Source: DASUKL01 sp036278755
Lineage (GTDB): Bacteria; Chloroflexota; Limnocylindria; Limnocylindrales; CSP1-4
Reading direction: 5' to 3'
NCBI GenBank assembly: GCA_036278755.1
Contig: DASUKL010000033.1
Location: forward strand, 1-47,402
Length of the DNA stretch: 47,402 nt
Of this stretch, positions 7,730 through 15,706 are shown piece after piece. The stretch's first letter is position 1, and each line of letters starts with the position of its first letter. A model generated the notes under the pieces. The model made no database searches, was not told where the DNA came from, and saw nothing but the letters and a program-made list of their open reading frames with translations. A program made the position numbers and the translations under genes.

Positions 7730-8671
7730 ATGCCTACCAGCCCTGACGCCGTCGGCCCGGTCATCGCCCGCCTCGGGACGCTCGGCGTCTGGTCGAGCAT
7801 GGAGGCCCGACCGGTCGCGGAGCAGATCGCCTATGCCCAGCGGGCCGAGGTGCTCGGCTTCGGGGCGGTGTGGGCCAACGAGATCAGCGGCCGCGAGCCG
7901 TTCGCTCTGGTCGGCGCCCTGGCCACCCGGACGGAGCGCGTGGGCCTGGCCCTCGGGGTGGCCTCCATCTACGCCCGCGACGCGGCCGCCGCGCGCGCGG
8001 GGGCCCGCACGCTCGCAGAGTTGAGCGGCGACCGCTTCGTGATGGGCTTGGGCGTATCGCACCCCGAACGGGTGGAGGACGAGCGGGGCCACGTCTACCA
8101 GCGGCCCCTGCCGGCCATGCGGTCCTACCTCGAGGCCTGGGAAGGGGCGCCCTACACGGCCCATCGGCCGCGCCAGGAACCGCCGCTCATCCTGGCCGCG
8201 CTGCGGGGCGGCATGCTGGGCCTGGCCGGCGCTCGGACCGAGGGGGCCTTCCCCTACCTCGTGCCGGTGAGCTACGTGGCCGGCGCCCGCGCCCGGCTGG
8301 ACGCGGCAGCCGCCGACGCGGGACGGCCCGGCCGGCCGGCCCTGATCGTCAACCTCCCGGCCATCCCCGATGAGGACCCTGCCACGGCTCGGGCCGGGGC
8401 CCGGACCTACCTGGCCGGCTACCTGCGCCGACCGGCCTATCGCGACAACCTGCTCGAGCAGGGCTTCAGGGAGACGGACTTCGCCGCTACCGGCAGCGAT
8501 CGGCTGGTCGACGAGCTCGTCGCCTGGGGCGCGCCCGAGGCCATCGCCGCGCGGGCCTCGGCCCTCCGCGAAGCGGGCGCGGATCACCTCGTCGTGATGC
8601 CCATCTCATCCTCCGGCACGGTCAGCGACCCGGCCGCCCTCGAGTCCCTGGCTCGGACGCTGATCCAGTGA
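7730..8671 (+). CDS. LLM-class F420-dependent oxidoreductase
   Basis: Soluble TIM-barrel enzyme of the luciferase-like monooxygenase family; many members use coenzyme F420, which this genome can make (cofD, cofC and cofE in this window). The protein has 313 residues, a usual length. Visible family features are the N-terminal strand LGVWSS, AEVLGFGAVWANE, the LGVASIYARD segment and the GDRFVMGLGVSHPE block that forms part of the cofactor site. The frame is open far upstream, but ATG 7730 follows a -10 element at leaderless spacing. The substrate is unknown. A decayed copy of residues about 203-224 lies at 5244-5316. Confidence 0.85.
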   Translation: MPTSPDAVGPVIARLGTLGVWSSMEARPVAEQIAYAQRAEVLGFGAVWANEISGREPFALVGALATRTERVGLALGVASIYARDAAAARAGARTLAELSGDRFVMGLGVSHPERVEDERGHVYQRPLPAMRSYLEAWEGAPYTAHRPRQEPPLILAALRGGMLGLAGARTEGAFPYLVPVSYVAGARARLDAAAADAGRPGRPALIVNLPAIPDEDPATARAGARTYLAGYLRRPAYRDNLLEQGFRETDFAATGSDRLVDELVAWGAPEAIAARASALREAGADHLVVMPISSSGTVSDPAALESLARTLIQ

Positions 8672-8724
8672 CCGCCGCCGGCGTGCCTGCCGCCGGCGCG
8701 CCCGCCGCGGCGTCCAGACTCCCG

Positions 8725-8745
8725 TAGCATCGAGACAAGGAGGCA
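8725..8745 (+). promoter_or_regulatory. -10 TAGCAT and ribosome site of the VOC gene
   Basis: TAGCAT (8725-8730) is followed by AAGGAGG (about 8738-8744) and ATG 8752, so this gene has a short leader with a strong Shine-Dalgarno, in contrast to the leaderless genes nearby. Confidence 0.5.
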
Positions 8746-8751
8746 AGACCT

Positions 8752-9153
8752 ATGCCTGGCTGGGGAGTGATCCCCTCGATCCGGGTGCGCGACATGCGAG
8801 CGACCCTGGCCTTCTACACCGACCAGCTCGAGTTCTCGCTCGACAGGGGCGGTGAAGGCGAGACGAACGCCTCACTGAGTCGAGGCGACGGGCGTCTGAT
8901 GATCGAGACCGCCGGTGACTTCTACAGCGCCTCGTACAACGAGGCGATCAAAGGACGACTCGGTACGCCGTCCGCGACGGCGTTGTACATCGAGGCCCAG
9001 GATCTCGCTGGCTTCCACGCCCGGCTGAAGGCCGCTGGGGCGGTCCGGATCGTCGATCCCCTCGCCACACGGCCATGGGGTCAAGACGAGTTCACCGTCG
9101 AGGATCCTGAGGGTAACTGGCTCACCTTCTGGGAGAGGCTCGACCACGCCTGA
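8752..9153 (+). CDS. VOC (glyoxalase/bleomycin-resistance) family protein
   Basis: A 133-residue protein with the vicinal-oxygen-chelate fold: two beta-alpha-beta-beta-beta modules, the first starting IPSIRVRDMRATLAFYTDQLEF and the second containing YIEAQDLAGFHARLKAAG and ending in the typical DPEGNWLTFWE. Members include glyoxalases, dioxygenases and antibiotic-binding proteins; the sequence does not decide between them. Possible metal ligands are the C-terminal Glu residues. It has its own promoter and ribosome site and sits 34 nt before the HAD gene. Confidence 0.85.
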   Translation: MPGWGVIPSIRVRDMRATLAFYTDQLEFSLDRGGEGETNASLSRGDGRLMIETAGDFYSASYNEAIKGRLGTPSATALYIEAQDLAGFHARLKAAGAVRIVDPLATRPWGQDEFTVEDPEGNWLTFWERLDHA

Positions 9154-9187
9154 GCAGACGCTCGGCGACATCGAGCAGGATGCCGGG

Positions 9188-9946
9188 ATGACCAGCCCCC
9201 GGCGGCCGCGCGTGGCCACGTTCGACTGTTACGGCACGCTGGTCGACTGGGAGGGCGGTGTGGCCTCCTTCCTCTACCAGCTCGCCTTGCGCCGCGGCGA
9301 CCCGGAGCCTGGACCCGGGATGGCCCTCCGCGACCGCTGGGAGGAGCTCCAGTTCGAGCTCCTGGGGGGACCGTACCTCCCCTACCGGGAGGTGCTGGCC
9401 CGCAGCCTGGAGACCTGGTGCATCGAGCGCGGCTACGGCTGGGATCCCGAGGATGGGGCGGCGCTAGCCACGGCCATGGGCAGCTGGCAGCCCTTCCCCG
9501 ACACGCGACCGGCGCTGCTCCAGGCGCACCAGCAGGGCCTGCGGCTGGTCATCCTCTCCAACACCGACCGGGCCATCATGGACCACACCCTGCGCCAGCT
9601 GGACCTGCCCTTCGACGACGTGGTCGTGGCCGAGGACGCCCAGGCCTACAAGCCGGCCGACCGGAACTTCGAGTTGGTGCTGGAGCGGGTGGGCGTCCCG
9701 GCCGGCGAGGTCGTCCACGTGGCCTTCGGCTTCAAGTACGACATCGGCCCGGCCCAGCGCCACGGGCTGCGGACAGCCTGGGTCAACCGCCACGTCGAGG
9801 AGGCACCGGGGCCGGAGCGGCCCGATCACGAGTGGCGCGACCTGTGGGGTCTGGCCGCGCTGATGGGCGGTCCAGGACCGACCTCGGCGCGGAACGAGCT
9901 CCAGGAGCTGGCCGGCACCGGTCGCGAGGGCGCGGCCGCGGGCTAG
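9188..9946 (+). CDS. HAD-superfamily hydrolase, haloacid dehalogenase type II-like
   Basis: Predicted hydrolase of 252 residues. Motif I is TFDCYGTLVDW, with the nucleophile Asp about residue 13; motif II is LSNTD; Lys of motif III is in AQAYKPADRNF; motif IV is near AFGFKYDIGPA. The F-D-x-Y-G-T-L signature and cap size match the L-2-haloacid dehalogenase subgroup, although many such proteins are phosphatases of unknown substrate. The C-terminal 30 residues are low-complexity. It probably follows the VOC gene in one transcript. Its stop shares the CTAG at 9943-9946 with the convergent sugar dehydrogenase gene. Confidence 0.85.
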   Translation: MTSPRRPRVATFDCYGTLVDWEGGVASFLYQLALRRGDPEPGPGMALRDRWEELQFELLGGPYLPYREVLARSLETWCIERGYGWDPEDGAALATAMGSWQPFPDTRPALLQAHQQGLRLVILSNTDRAIMDHTLRQLDLPFDDVVVAEDAQAYKPADRNFELVLERVGVPAGEVVHVAFGFKYDIGPAQRHGLRTAWVNRHVEEAPGPERPDHEWRDLWGLAALMGGPGPTSARNELQELAGTGREGAAAG

Positions 9947-11268
9947 GTGCGGCTGGCCACGACCCGATAGATGCCGCCACCGGCCAGGTCGCAGACGTAC
10001 AGGTTGCCGTCGTCGCCTTGCCCGAAGGAGCTCATCGTCAGCGAGGTGTCGAGGAGGATGGGCGCTGATACCTGACGCCCCGCCGCGGCGGCCGTTCTGG
10101 CGGCCGCATCGACGAAGCCCCGGATGCGGCCCGAGCACTCGTCGCCCATGAGGTAGATGCCGGCCAGGGCCGGCTGGTCCGTCCCGCGATCGACGAAGCC
10201 CCCGATGACGGCGCAGTCACCCGTGCCGTGGTCGTACGTCGCGACGGGCAGGGTGAGGCCCGTCCGGCGGCAGCCGCTGGCGGGCGGGTAGCAGCTGGTG
10301 CCCTCCATGATCCGCCAGCCCAGGTCCTGGCCGCCGCGCCCCCGAGGCAGGAAGTCCACCTCCTCATGGGCCCCCTGGCCCACGTCGCCGATGATCAGAT
10401 CACCGGTCGAGCGGTCGAACGAGAAGCGCCACGGGTTGCGCAGGCCGTAGGCCCAGATCTCGGCCCGAGCAGCGGTACGTCCGGCGAAGGGGTTGTCGGC
10501 CGGGATGCCGTAGGCCAGGCCCCCGCTGGCCGCTCCGGGACGCACATCGAGGCGCAGGATCTTGCCCAGGAGGACCCCCAGGTCCTGGGCCCGGTTGCCC
10601 GGATCGCCACCGCTGCCGCCGTCGCCGAGAGCGACATAGAGGTCGCCATCCGGCCCGAAGGCGAGCTGGCCGCCGTTGTGGTTCTGGAAGGGCTGGGCGA
10701 CCTTGAGGAGGGCGCGGGCCGACGACGGATCGGCGTGGGTCGCGTCCTGGCGGCGGTACTCGGCCACGATGGTGTTGCCGGTGGCGCTCGAGTCGTCCGT
10801 GTAGTCGACGAAGAAGCGCCCGTCGCTGGCGTAGGTCGAGCTGAAGGCCAGGCCCAGCAAGCCCTGCTCCACGTAGCCGGAACCGACCAGGTCGCGGATG
10901 TCGAGGAAGGGCGCGGCCTGCAGGTCACCGGTGGGGCCGATGACGCGGATCCGGCCCTCTCGCTCGACGACGAAGAGGCGGCCGCTGCCGTCCCCGGGAG
11001 CGACGATGCCGACCGGCTGCTGGAGCCCGCTGACGAAGCGCTGCAGGGAGATTTGGAGGCCGGCCAGCGAGGCGGTCTGCACGGGCGTGGGTCGGCTCGT
11101 CGAGGTGGTCGGTGGCCTGCTGACCCCCGAGGCGGTCGGGCTCGGGCTGAAGCCGAGGCTCGCGCTCGGGCTGGGGCTGGCGGTCGGGGTGCCCGTGCAG
11201 GCGACGAGGACCGCGCTCATGCCCACGGCCAGGAGCGGTCGTGCGCCACCCCCCGGCAGCCCGCGCAT
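9943..11268 (-). CDS. PQQ-dependent sugar dehydrogenase-like lipoprotein
   Basis: Secreted beta-propeller oxidoreductase of the soluble glucose/aldose dehydrogenase (GSDH) family, which oxidises sugars with pyrroloquinoline quinone. ATG 11268 starts a lipoprotein signal ending in lipobox LVAC, followed by a Ser/Thr/Pro-rich linker (about 25-65). Family hallmarks are QPVGIVAPGDGSGRLFVVEREG, LLGLAFSSTYASDGRFFVDY, NHNGGQLAFGPDGDLYVALGDGG with a catalytic-type His, and GLRNPWRFSFDR. The frame opens 45 nt earlier, but the signal peptide and the TACACT element favour 11268. No PQQ synthesis genes are in the window, so cofactor use is an inference. Confidence 0.85.
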   Translation of the reverse strand: MRGLPGGGARPLLAVGMSAVLVACTGTPTASPSPSASLGFSPSPTASGVSRPPTTSTSRPTPVQTASLAGLQISLQRFVSGLQQPVGIVAPGDGSGRLFVVEREGRIRVIGPTGDLQAAPFLDIRDLVGSGYVEQGLLGLAFSSTYASDGRFFVDYTDDSSATGNTIVAEYRRQDATHADPSSARALLKVAQPFQNHNGGQLAFGPDGDLYVALGDGGSGGDPGNRAQDLGVLLGKILRLDVRPGAASGGLAYGIPADNPFAGRTAARAEIWAYGLRNPWRFSFDRSTGDLIIGDVGQGAHEEVDFLPRGRGGQDLGWRIMEGTSCYPPASGCRRTGLTLPVATYDHGTGDCAVIGGFVDRGTDQPALAGIYLMGDECSGRIRGFVDAAARTAAAAGRQVSAPILLDTSLTMSSFGQGDDGNLYVCDLAGGGIYRVVASRT

Positions 11269-11274
11269 CGCGGG

Positions 11275-11280
11275 AGTGTA
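11275..11280 (-). promoter_or_regulatory. -10 element TACACT, leaderless start
   Basis: On the minus strand TACACT is followed by 6 nt and ATG 11268, with no ribosome site; this supports 11268 as the start of the sugar dehydrogenase. Confidence 0.5.
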
Positions 11281-11296
11281 GCCCGGACACGACGGA

Positions 11297-11318
11297 ACCC
11301 GGTGCCGAAGCACCGGGT
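11297..11318 (-). terminator. Stable hairpin after the zinc-ribbon gene
   Basis: A perfect 9-bp stem (ACCCGGTGC with GCACCGGGT) has, on the minus strand, a C(TTCG)G loop, the exceptionally stable tetraloop type. Outer CACGAC/GTCGTG arms can extend it. It lies 62 nt after the zinc-ribbon stop. There is no T-run, so it may act as a transcript-end stabiliser or a non-canonical terminator. Confidence 0.5.
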
Positions 11319-11379
11319 CCCGATGTCGTGACTTCAGACGAGCGGGCCCGACCCAAGGGTCAGGCCTGCCGGCCTCCGA

Positions 11380-11727
11380 TCAGGCTCGCCGCGAGGCGAA
11401 GCAGTCGTTGCAGTAGACCGGCTTGCCGCTGGTCGGCTGGAACGGGACCTTGGCCTCCTGCCCGCAGCTCGAGCAGGTCGTGGTGAACATCTCGCGCGGC
11501 GCGCGGGGGGCGCCGTAGCCACCGCTGTGGCCGCCGTAGCCGCCCGAACCGAACGAGCTGCCGGCGCCATAGCCGCCGTCGCCACGCTGGGCCTTGCGGG
11601 CCGCTCGGCAGGACGCGCAACGGCGCGGCTCACTGAACTGCCGGTTGGAGTAGAACTCCTGCTCACTGGCCGTGAACGTGAACGCCTGTCCACAGTCGGC
11701 GCAGGTCAGGATCTTGTCCGCGTACAA
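11380..11727 (-). CDS. Zinc-ribbon protein (CxxCx(n)CxxC, paired)
   Basis: A 115-residue soluble protein with two zinc-ribbon-like modules. The N-terminal module has CADCG and, after about 30 residues, CASC; the C-terminal module has CSSCG and, near the end, YCNDCF. The VPFQPTSGKPVYCNDC block is typical of the small zinc-ribbon proteins annotated zf_Tbcl in Actinobacteria and Chloroflexi (recalled). A Gly/Tyr/Ser-rich flexible linker (about 62-85) joins the modules. TTG 11727 is chosen because AAGGGAG lies about 8 nt upstream; the frame opens further back but without family sequence. Function is unknown; nucleic-acid binding is plausible. Confidence 0.75.
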   Translation of the reverse strand: MYADKILTCADCGQAFTFTASEQEFYSNRQFSEPRRCASCRAARKAQRGDGGYGAGSSFGSGGYGGHSGGYGAPRAPREMFTTTCSSCGQEAKVPFQPTSGKPVYCNDCFASRRA

Positions 11728-11838
11728 ACGAAACTCCCTTTCGACGGCTTCCGCGACCCGAACCTCGCGGAGACCGAAGAGGGAGCGAGCGTGTGTGCCG
11801 TGCTGTTCTTGTGCTCGCCGGTGCGAGCTTGCGGGCGG

Positions 11839-11844
11839 ACCATA
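11839..11844 (-). promoter_or_regulatory. -10 element TATGGT with a long leader
   Basis: TATGGT on the minus strand would start transcription near 11832, giving a leader of about 105 nt before TTG 11727. That is exceptional here, where most transcripts have little or no leader, and could host post-transcriptional control. Apart from this leader the 210-bp gap to aceE shows only a short GC-rich inverted repeat. Confidence 0.35.
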
Positions 11845-11937
11845 GCGCATCCGTGCGCGGAGGGGAAGGGGTGATTTTTCGCTCGTCCGAGCGGCGCTGG
11901 ACGGGCCGCGAGGCCCGGGGCCCCCAAGAGAGGTCGA

Positions 11938-14652
11938 TCAGCCCGGAAGGGCCGGGTCGCGAGCCTCGGGGTCGAGCCCCAGCTCCGCCACCGCGGCCGC
12001 CGCGCGGGCCGGCTCGATGGTCCCGCAGCGGGCCAGCCCGGCCAGGACAGCGAGGACGATCGACTCGGCGTCGACCTCGAAGAAGCGGCGGAGGGCCAGC
12101 CGGCCGTCGCTCCGGCCGAAGCCGTCGGTGCCCAGGCTGGTCCAGCCGTCGCCCGGGATCCAGCGCGCGACCTGATCGGGCACGGCCTTGACCCAGTCGG
12201 TGGCGGCGACGATGGGCCCGGCCGCCGCGGCGTCGGCCAGCTGCTGGCTGACGAAGGGCACCCGCGGAGACTCGGTCGGGTGGAGCCGGTTCCAGCGCTC
12301 CACGGACAGGGCCTCGCGGCGCAACTCGCTGAACGAGGGCGCACTCCAGACCTCGGCCGCCACGCCATAGCGCTCGGCCAGGATTGTCTGGGCGGCCCGG
12401 ACCTGCTGCATGATCGAGCCCGAGCCGAGGAGTGTGGCGCGCGGGGCCCGCTTGCCGCCCTTCACCTTCGGCGCCGGAGCCAGGCGATAGAGCCCCCGGA
12501 CGATGCCCTCGTCGACGCCCTGGGGCCGGGTCAGCTGCTGGTAGTTCTCGTTGTAGAGGGTGAGGTAATAGAAGACGTCCTCACCCCGTCCGAACATCGC
12601 CTCCAGGCCGGCCTGGACGATGGTCGCCGTCTCGTAGGCGAAGGCCGGGTCGTAGACGCGGCAGGAAGGATAGGCCGAGGCCAGCAGCAGGCTGTGCCCG
12701 TCGTCGTGCTGGAGCCCCTCTCCGTGGAGCGTCGTGCGGCCGGCCGTGGCGCCTACCAGGAAGCCGCGGGCCCGGACGTCGCCCAGGGCCCAGAAGGCGT
12801 CGCCGGTGCGCTGGAAGCCGAACATCGAATAGAAGATGTAGAAGGGGATCATCGGCTCGGCATGGGTGGCGTAGGCCGTGGCGGCGGCCTGGAACTCGGC
12901 CGCTGCACCGCCCTCCGTGATGCCCTCTTCGAGGACCTGGCCGTCGGTCGCCTCGCGGTAGCTCAGGATGAGGTTCGAGTCGACGGGGTCGTAGAGTTGG
13001 CCGTGGGGGGCGTAGATGCCGACCTCCCGGAAGAGCGGGTCGAGGCCGAAGGTCCGCGCCTCGTCGGGCACGATGGGCACGACCCGCGGCCCGATGCCGG
13101 GATCGCGGATCAGGTTGCGGAGGAGCTTGGCGAAGGCCATCGTGGTCGAGACGGGGGTCTCGCCCGAGCCGGCGTCGAACTCGGCGTAGGCCGATGCGGC
13201 CGGCAGCTCGAGCTCCTTGCTGACGACCACGCGGCGGGGCAGCGGTCCGCCCAGGGCCCGGCGCCGCTCCATGAGGTACTCGATCTCCGGGGCGTGGGGG
13301 CCGGGGTGGTAGAAGGGCGCGTCGTGGAGCTTGGCGTCGGGGATGGGCAGCTCGAGGCGATCGCGGAAGATCTTCAGCTCGGCCTCGGACAGCTTCTTGG
13401 CTTGGTGGGTGATGTTGCGGGCCTCGACGCCCGGCCCCAGGGTCCAGCCCTTGACCGTCTTGGCCAGGATCACCGTCGGGGCGCCGCTGAAGGAGCGGGC
13501 CGCGTCGTAGGCGGCGTAGACCTTCTGGATGTCGTGGCCGCCGCGCCGGAGGCGCTTCAGGTCGTCGTCGCTCTGGTCGGCCACGATGGCCTGGAGGCGC
13601 GGGTCGGGACCGAAGAAGTGCTCCCGGATGTACGCCCCGGACTCGACGCTGAACTTCTGGAACTCGCCGTCGAGCGTCTCGTTCATCTTGTGGACCAGGA
13701 CGCCGTCCTCGTCGCGCGCCAGCAGCGGATCCCACTCCCGACCCCAGATGACCTTGATGACGTTCCAGCCGGCGCCCCGGAAGAGGCCCTCAAGCTCCTG
13801 GATGATCTTGCCGTTGCCGCGGACCGGACCGTCCAGTCGCTGCAGGTTGCAGTTGACGACGAAGGTCAGGTTGTCGAGGCCGTCGCGGCCGGCCAGGCCC
13901 AGGGAAGCCAGGGCCTCGGGCTCGTCCATCTCGCCGTCGCCCAGGAAGGCCCAGACGTGGTTCTCGGACGTGTCCTTGATGCCGCGAGCCTTGAGGTAGC
14001 GGTCGAAGCGGGCCTGATACACGGCGGCCAGCGGGCCGAGGCCCATGGAGACCGTGGGGAACTCCCAGAAGTCGGGCATCAGCCGCGGATGGGGGTACGA
14101 GCTCAGCCCCTCGCCGGGCACGACCTCGCGGCGGAAATGGTCGAGCTGGGCCTCGCTGAGCCGACCCTCGAGGAAGGCCCGGGCGTACATCCCGGGTGAG
14201 GCATGGCCCTGGAAGAAGACCTGGTCGCCCATGCCCTCGGCGTCTTTGCCCCGGAAGAAGTGGTTGTAGCCGACCTCGTAGAGGGTCGCCGCGCTGGCGT
14301 ACGTGGCCAGGTGGCCGCCGATGCCGGCGGTCAGGTTGTTGGCCCGCAGGACCATGGCCACCGCGTTCCAGCGGACGAGGCGGCGGAGCCGGTGCTCGAT
14401 GTCCTCGTCGCCCGGGAAGTCGGGCTCCTGCTCGGGGCTGATCGTGTTGATGTAGCGGGTCTGGGTCAGCGGCGGCAGGCCGATGCGGAGGTTACGGGCC
14501 TCCTTGAGGACCTTGTAGAGGATGAACTGGGCCCGATCCGGCCCATCGGGTTCGCTCTTGACGACCGAGTCGAGGGCGTCCAGCCAGTCCTGGGTCTCGG
14601 CCGAGTCGCGGTCCGGCAGCTGGCGCTTGAAGTCGCCGTACGTATCGAACAT
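11938..14652 (-). CDS. aceE: Pyruvate dehydrogenase E1 component, homodimeric type
   Basis: Thiamine-diphosphate enzyme that decarboxylates pyruvate and passes the acetyl group to the lipoyl E2 subunit. At 904 residues it matches the single-chain AceE of E. coli and mycobacteria rather than the alpha2-beta2 form. The ThDP motif GDGEMDEPE lies at 238-246 and closes with NCNLQRLDGPVRGN; the FFQGHASPGMYARAFLEG block (about 146-163) and DDGHSLLLASAYPSCRVYDPA are diagnostic. Start ATG 14652 is preceded by TAAGAT nine nt upstream. No E2 or E3 gene is nearby, so the complex is encoded at separate loci. It is divergent from ppgK. Confidence 0.97.
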   Translation of the reverse strand: MFDTYGDFKRQLPDRDSAETQDWLDALDSVVKSEPDGPDRAQFILYKVLKEARNLRIGLPPLTQTRYINTISPEQEPDFPGDEDIEHRLRRLVRWNAVAMVLRANNLTAGIGGHLATYASAATLYEVGYNHFFRGKDAEGMGDQVFFQGHASPGMYARAFLEGRLSEAQLDHFRREVVPGEGLSSYPHPRLMPDFWEFPTVSMGLGPLAAVYQARFDRYLKARGIKDTSENHVWAFLGDGEMDEPEALASLGLAGRDGLDNLTFVVNCNLQRLDGPVRGNGKIIQELEGLFRGAGWNVIKVIWGREWDPLLARDEDGVLVHKMNETLDGEFQKFSVESGAYIREHFFGPDPRLQAIVADQSDDDLKRLRRGGHDIQKVYAAYDAARSFSGAPTVILAKTVKGWTLGPGVEARNITHQAKKLSEAELKIFRDRLELPIPDAKLHDAPFYHPGPHAPEIEYLMERRRALGGPLPRRVVVSKELELPAASAYAEFDAGSGETPVSTTMAFAKLLRNLIRDPGIGPRVVPIVPDEARTFGLDPLFREVGIYAPHGQLYDPVDSNLILSYREATDGQVLEEGITEGGAAAEFQAAATAYATHAEPMIPFYIFYSMFGFQRTGDAFWALGDVRARGFLVGATAGRTTLHGEGLQHDDGHSLLLASAYPSCRVYDPAFAYETATIVQAGLEAMFGRGEDVFYYLTLYNENYQQLTRPQGVDEGIVRGLYRLAPAPKVKGGKRAPRATLLGSGSIMQQVRAAQTILAERYGVAAEVWSAPSFSELRREALSVERWNRLHPTESPRVPFVSQQLADAAAAGPIVAATDWVKAVPDQVARWIPGDGWTSLGTDGFGRSDGRLALRRFFEVDAESIVLAVLAGLARCGTIEPARAAAAVAELGLDPEARDPALPG

Positions 14653-14699
14653 GCCGAGCCCATCTTAGGGCCGCTCGGCTCGCGCCGTGGTGGGCGGCG

Positions 14700-14705
14700 T
14701 ATCCT
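14700..14705 (+). promoter_or_regulatory. -10 element TATCCT, leaderless ppgK start
   Basis: TATCCT, 6 nt, then ATG 14712, without a Shine-Dalgarno. The divergent aceE -10 (TAAGAT, minus strand 14667-14662) is 32 bp away. Confidence 0.5.
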
Positions 14706-14711
14706 CGGGCC

Positions 14712-15671
14712 ATGAACGCTCGTGCCGCAGCCGCCGCGCTGCCCGACGACCCCGTCGTCCCCTCCCCCACGGCCCGCCTCACGGGCCACGGCCTGGGCAT
14801 CGACATCGGCGGCACGGGCATCAAGGCCGCCGTGGTCGACCTGGCCACCGGCGAGCTGGTGACGGAGCGGATCCGGGAGAAGACGCCCTCGCCTTCGACG
14901 CCCGAAGCGGTGGTCGACGTGGTGGCCGACATCTGCCACCGCCTGGAGGCCATGGGCGCCCTGACGCCCGACCTGCCGGGCGGGGCCGGTTTCCCGGCGG
15001 TCATCAAGGCCGGCCGGCCGATGACCGCCTCGAACGTCGACGAGGGTTGGATCGGCGCGCCCGCCCAGCAGCTGCTGAGCCAGCGTCTGGGGCGGCCCAT
15101 CGAGGTCCTCAACGACGCCGATGCGGCCGGCGTGGCCGAGATCAGCCACGGGGCCGGCAAGGGCAAGGCTGGCACGGTCCTCCTGCTGACCATCGGCACA
15201 GGCATCGGCTCAGCCCTCTTCGTCGACGGGCTGCTGGTCCCCAATCTGGAGCTGGGTCACCTGGAGTTCCACGGCAAGGACGCCGAGCACCGCCTCTCCG
15301 GCGCGGCGCGGGAGCGGCGCAAGCTGGGCTGGAAGCGCTGGGGCCGCGAGTTCGACGCCTACCTGAAGGCCATGGAACGCTGGTTCTGGCCGGACCTCAT
15401 CATCCTCGGGGGCGGCGTCAGCAAGTCGCTCGACAAGTACGAGAAGTACCTCTCCACGCGGGCCCCGCTGGTGCCCGCGGCGATGCTCAACACGGCGGGC
15501 ATCGTCGGCGCGGCGATGGCCGGGGCGAACGCCGCGCGCGCGGCTCGAGCCACGACGGTCCCGCCGGCCACCGGCAGTCGATCGTCCCGGCCCAGCACGG
15601 CCAGGCCCCCAGCCGCCGGGCGGCGGTCCGCAGGGCCCCGATCAGCCGGATCTCGATCGACCGGGCACTGA
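14712..15671 (+). CDS. ppgK: Polyphosphate glucokinase (ROK family)
   Basis: Phosphorylates glucose using polyphosphate (and often ATP) in the cytosol. The phosphate-binding motif GIDIGGTGIKAAVVD is at about residues 29-43; the TPSPSTPEAVVDVV segment is characteristic of PPGK; LNDADAAG supplies the catalytic Asp; LLTIGTGIGSALFVDG and ELGHLEFHGKDAE follow. The core is about 270 residues. The last 45 residues are an Arg/Ser/Pro/Ala tail with no fold signal, absent from typical PPGKs and possibly a polyphosphate-binding or spurious extension. The exonuclease gene follows after 35 nt, so the two may be cotranscribed. Confidence 0.92.
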   Translation: MNARAAAAALPDDPVVPSPTARLTGHGLGIDIGGTGIKAAVVDLATGELVTERIREKTPSPSTPEAVVDVVADICHRLEAMGALTPDLPGGAGFPAVIKAGRPMTASNVDEGWIGAPAQQLLSQRLGRPIEVLNDADAAGVAEISHGAGKGKAGTVLLLTIGTGIGSALFVDGLLVPNLELGHLEFHGKDAEHRLSGAARERRKLGWKRWGREFDAYLKAMERWFWPDLIILGGGVSKSLDKYEKYLSTRAPLVPAAMLNTAGIVGAAMAGANAARAARATTVPPATGSRSSRPSTARPPAAGRRSAGPRSAGSRSTGH

Positions 15672-15706
15672 CCCGAGCGGCGCCCATCTCGTCGCCCGTC
15701 CGTCAC

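Noticed and set aside
8672..8751. CCGCCGGCG direct repeats between LLM and VOC genes
   Set aside because: Short and expected by chance at this GC content.
11880..11893. CGCTCG/CGAGCG inverted repeat next to TTTTT before it on the plus strand
   Set aside because: The loop is only 2 nt and the T-run is on the wrong side for aceE termination; no plus-strand gene precedes it.
12280..14199. 639-residue open frame antisense to aceE
   Set aside because: It mirrors codon structure of the clear aceE gene, has no family motif, and is a GC-driven shadow.
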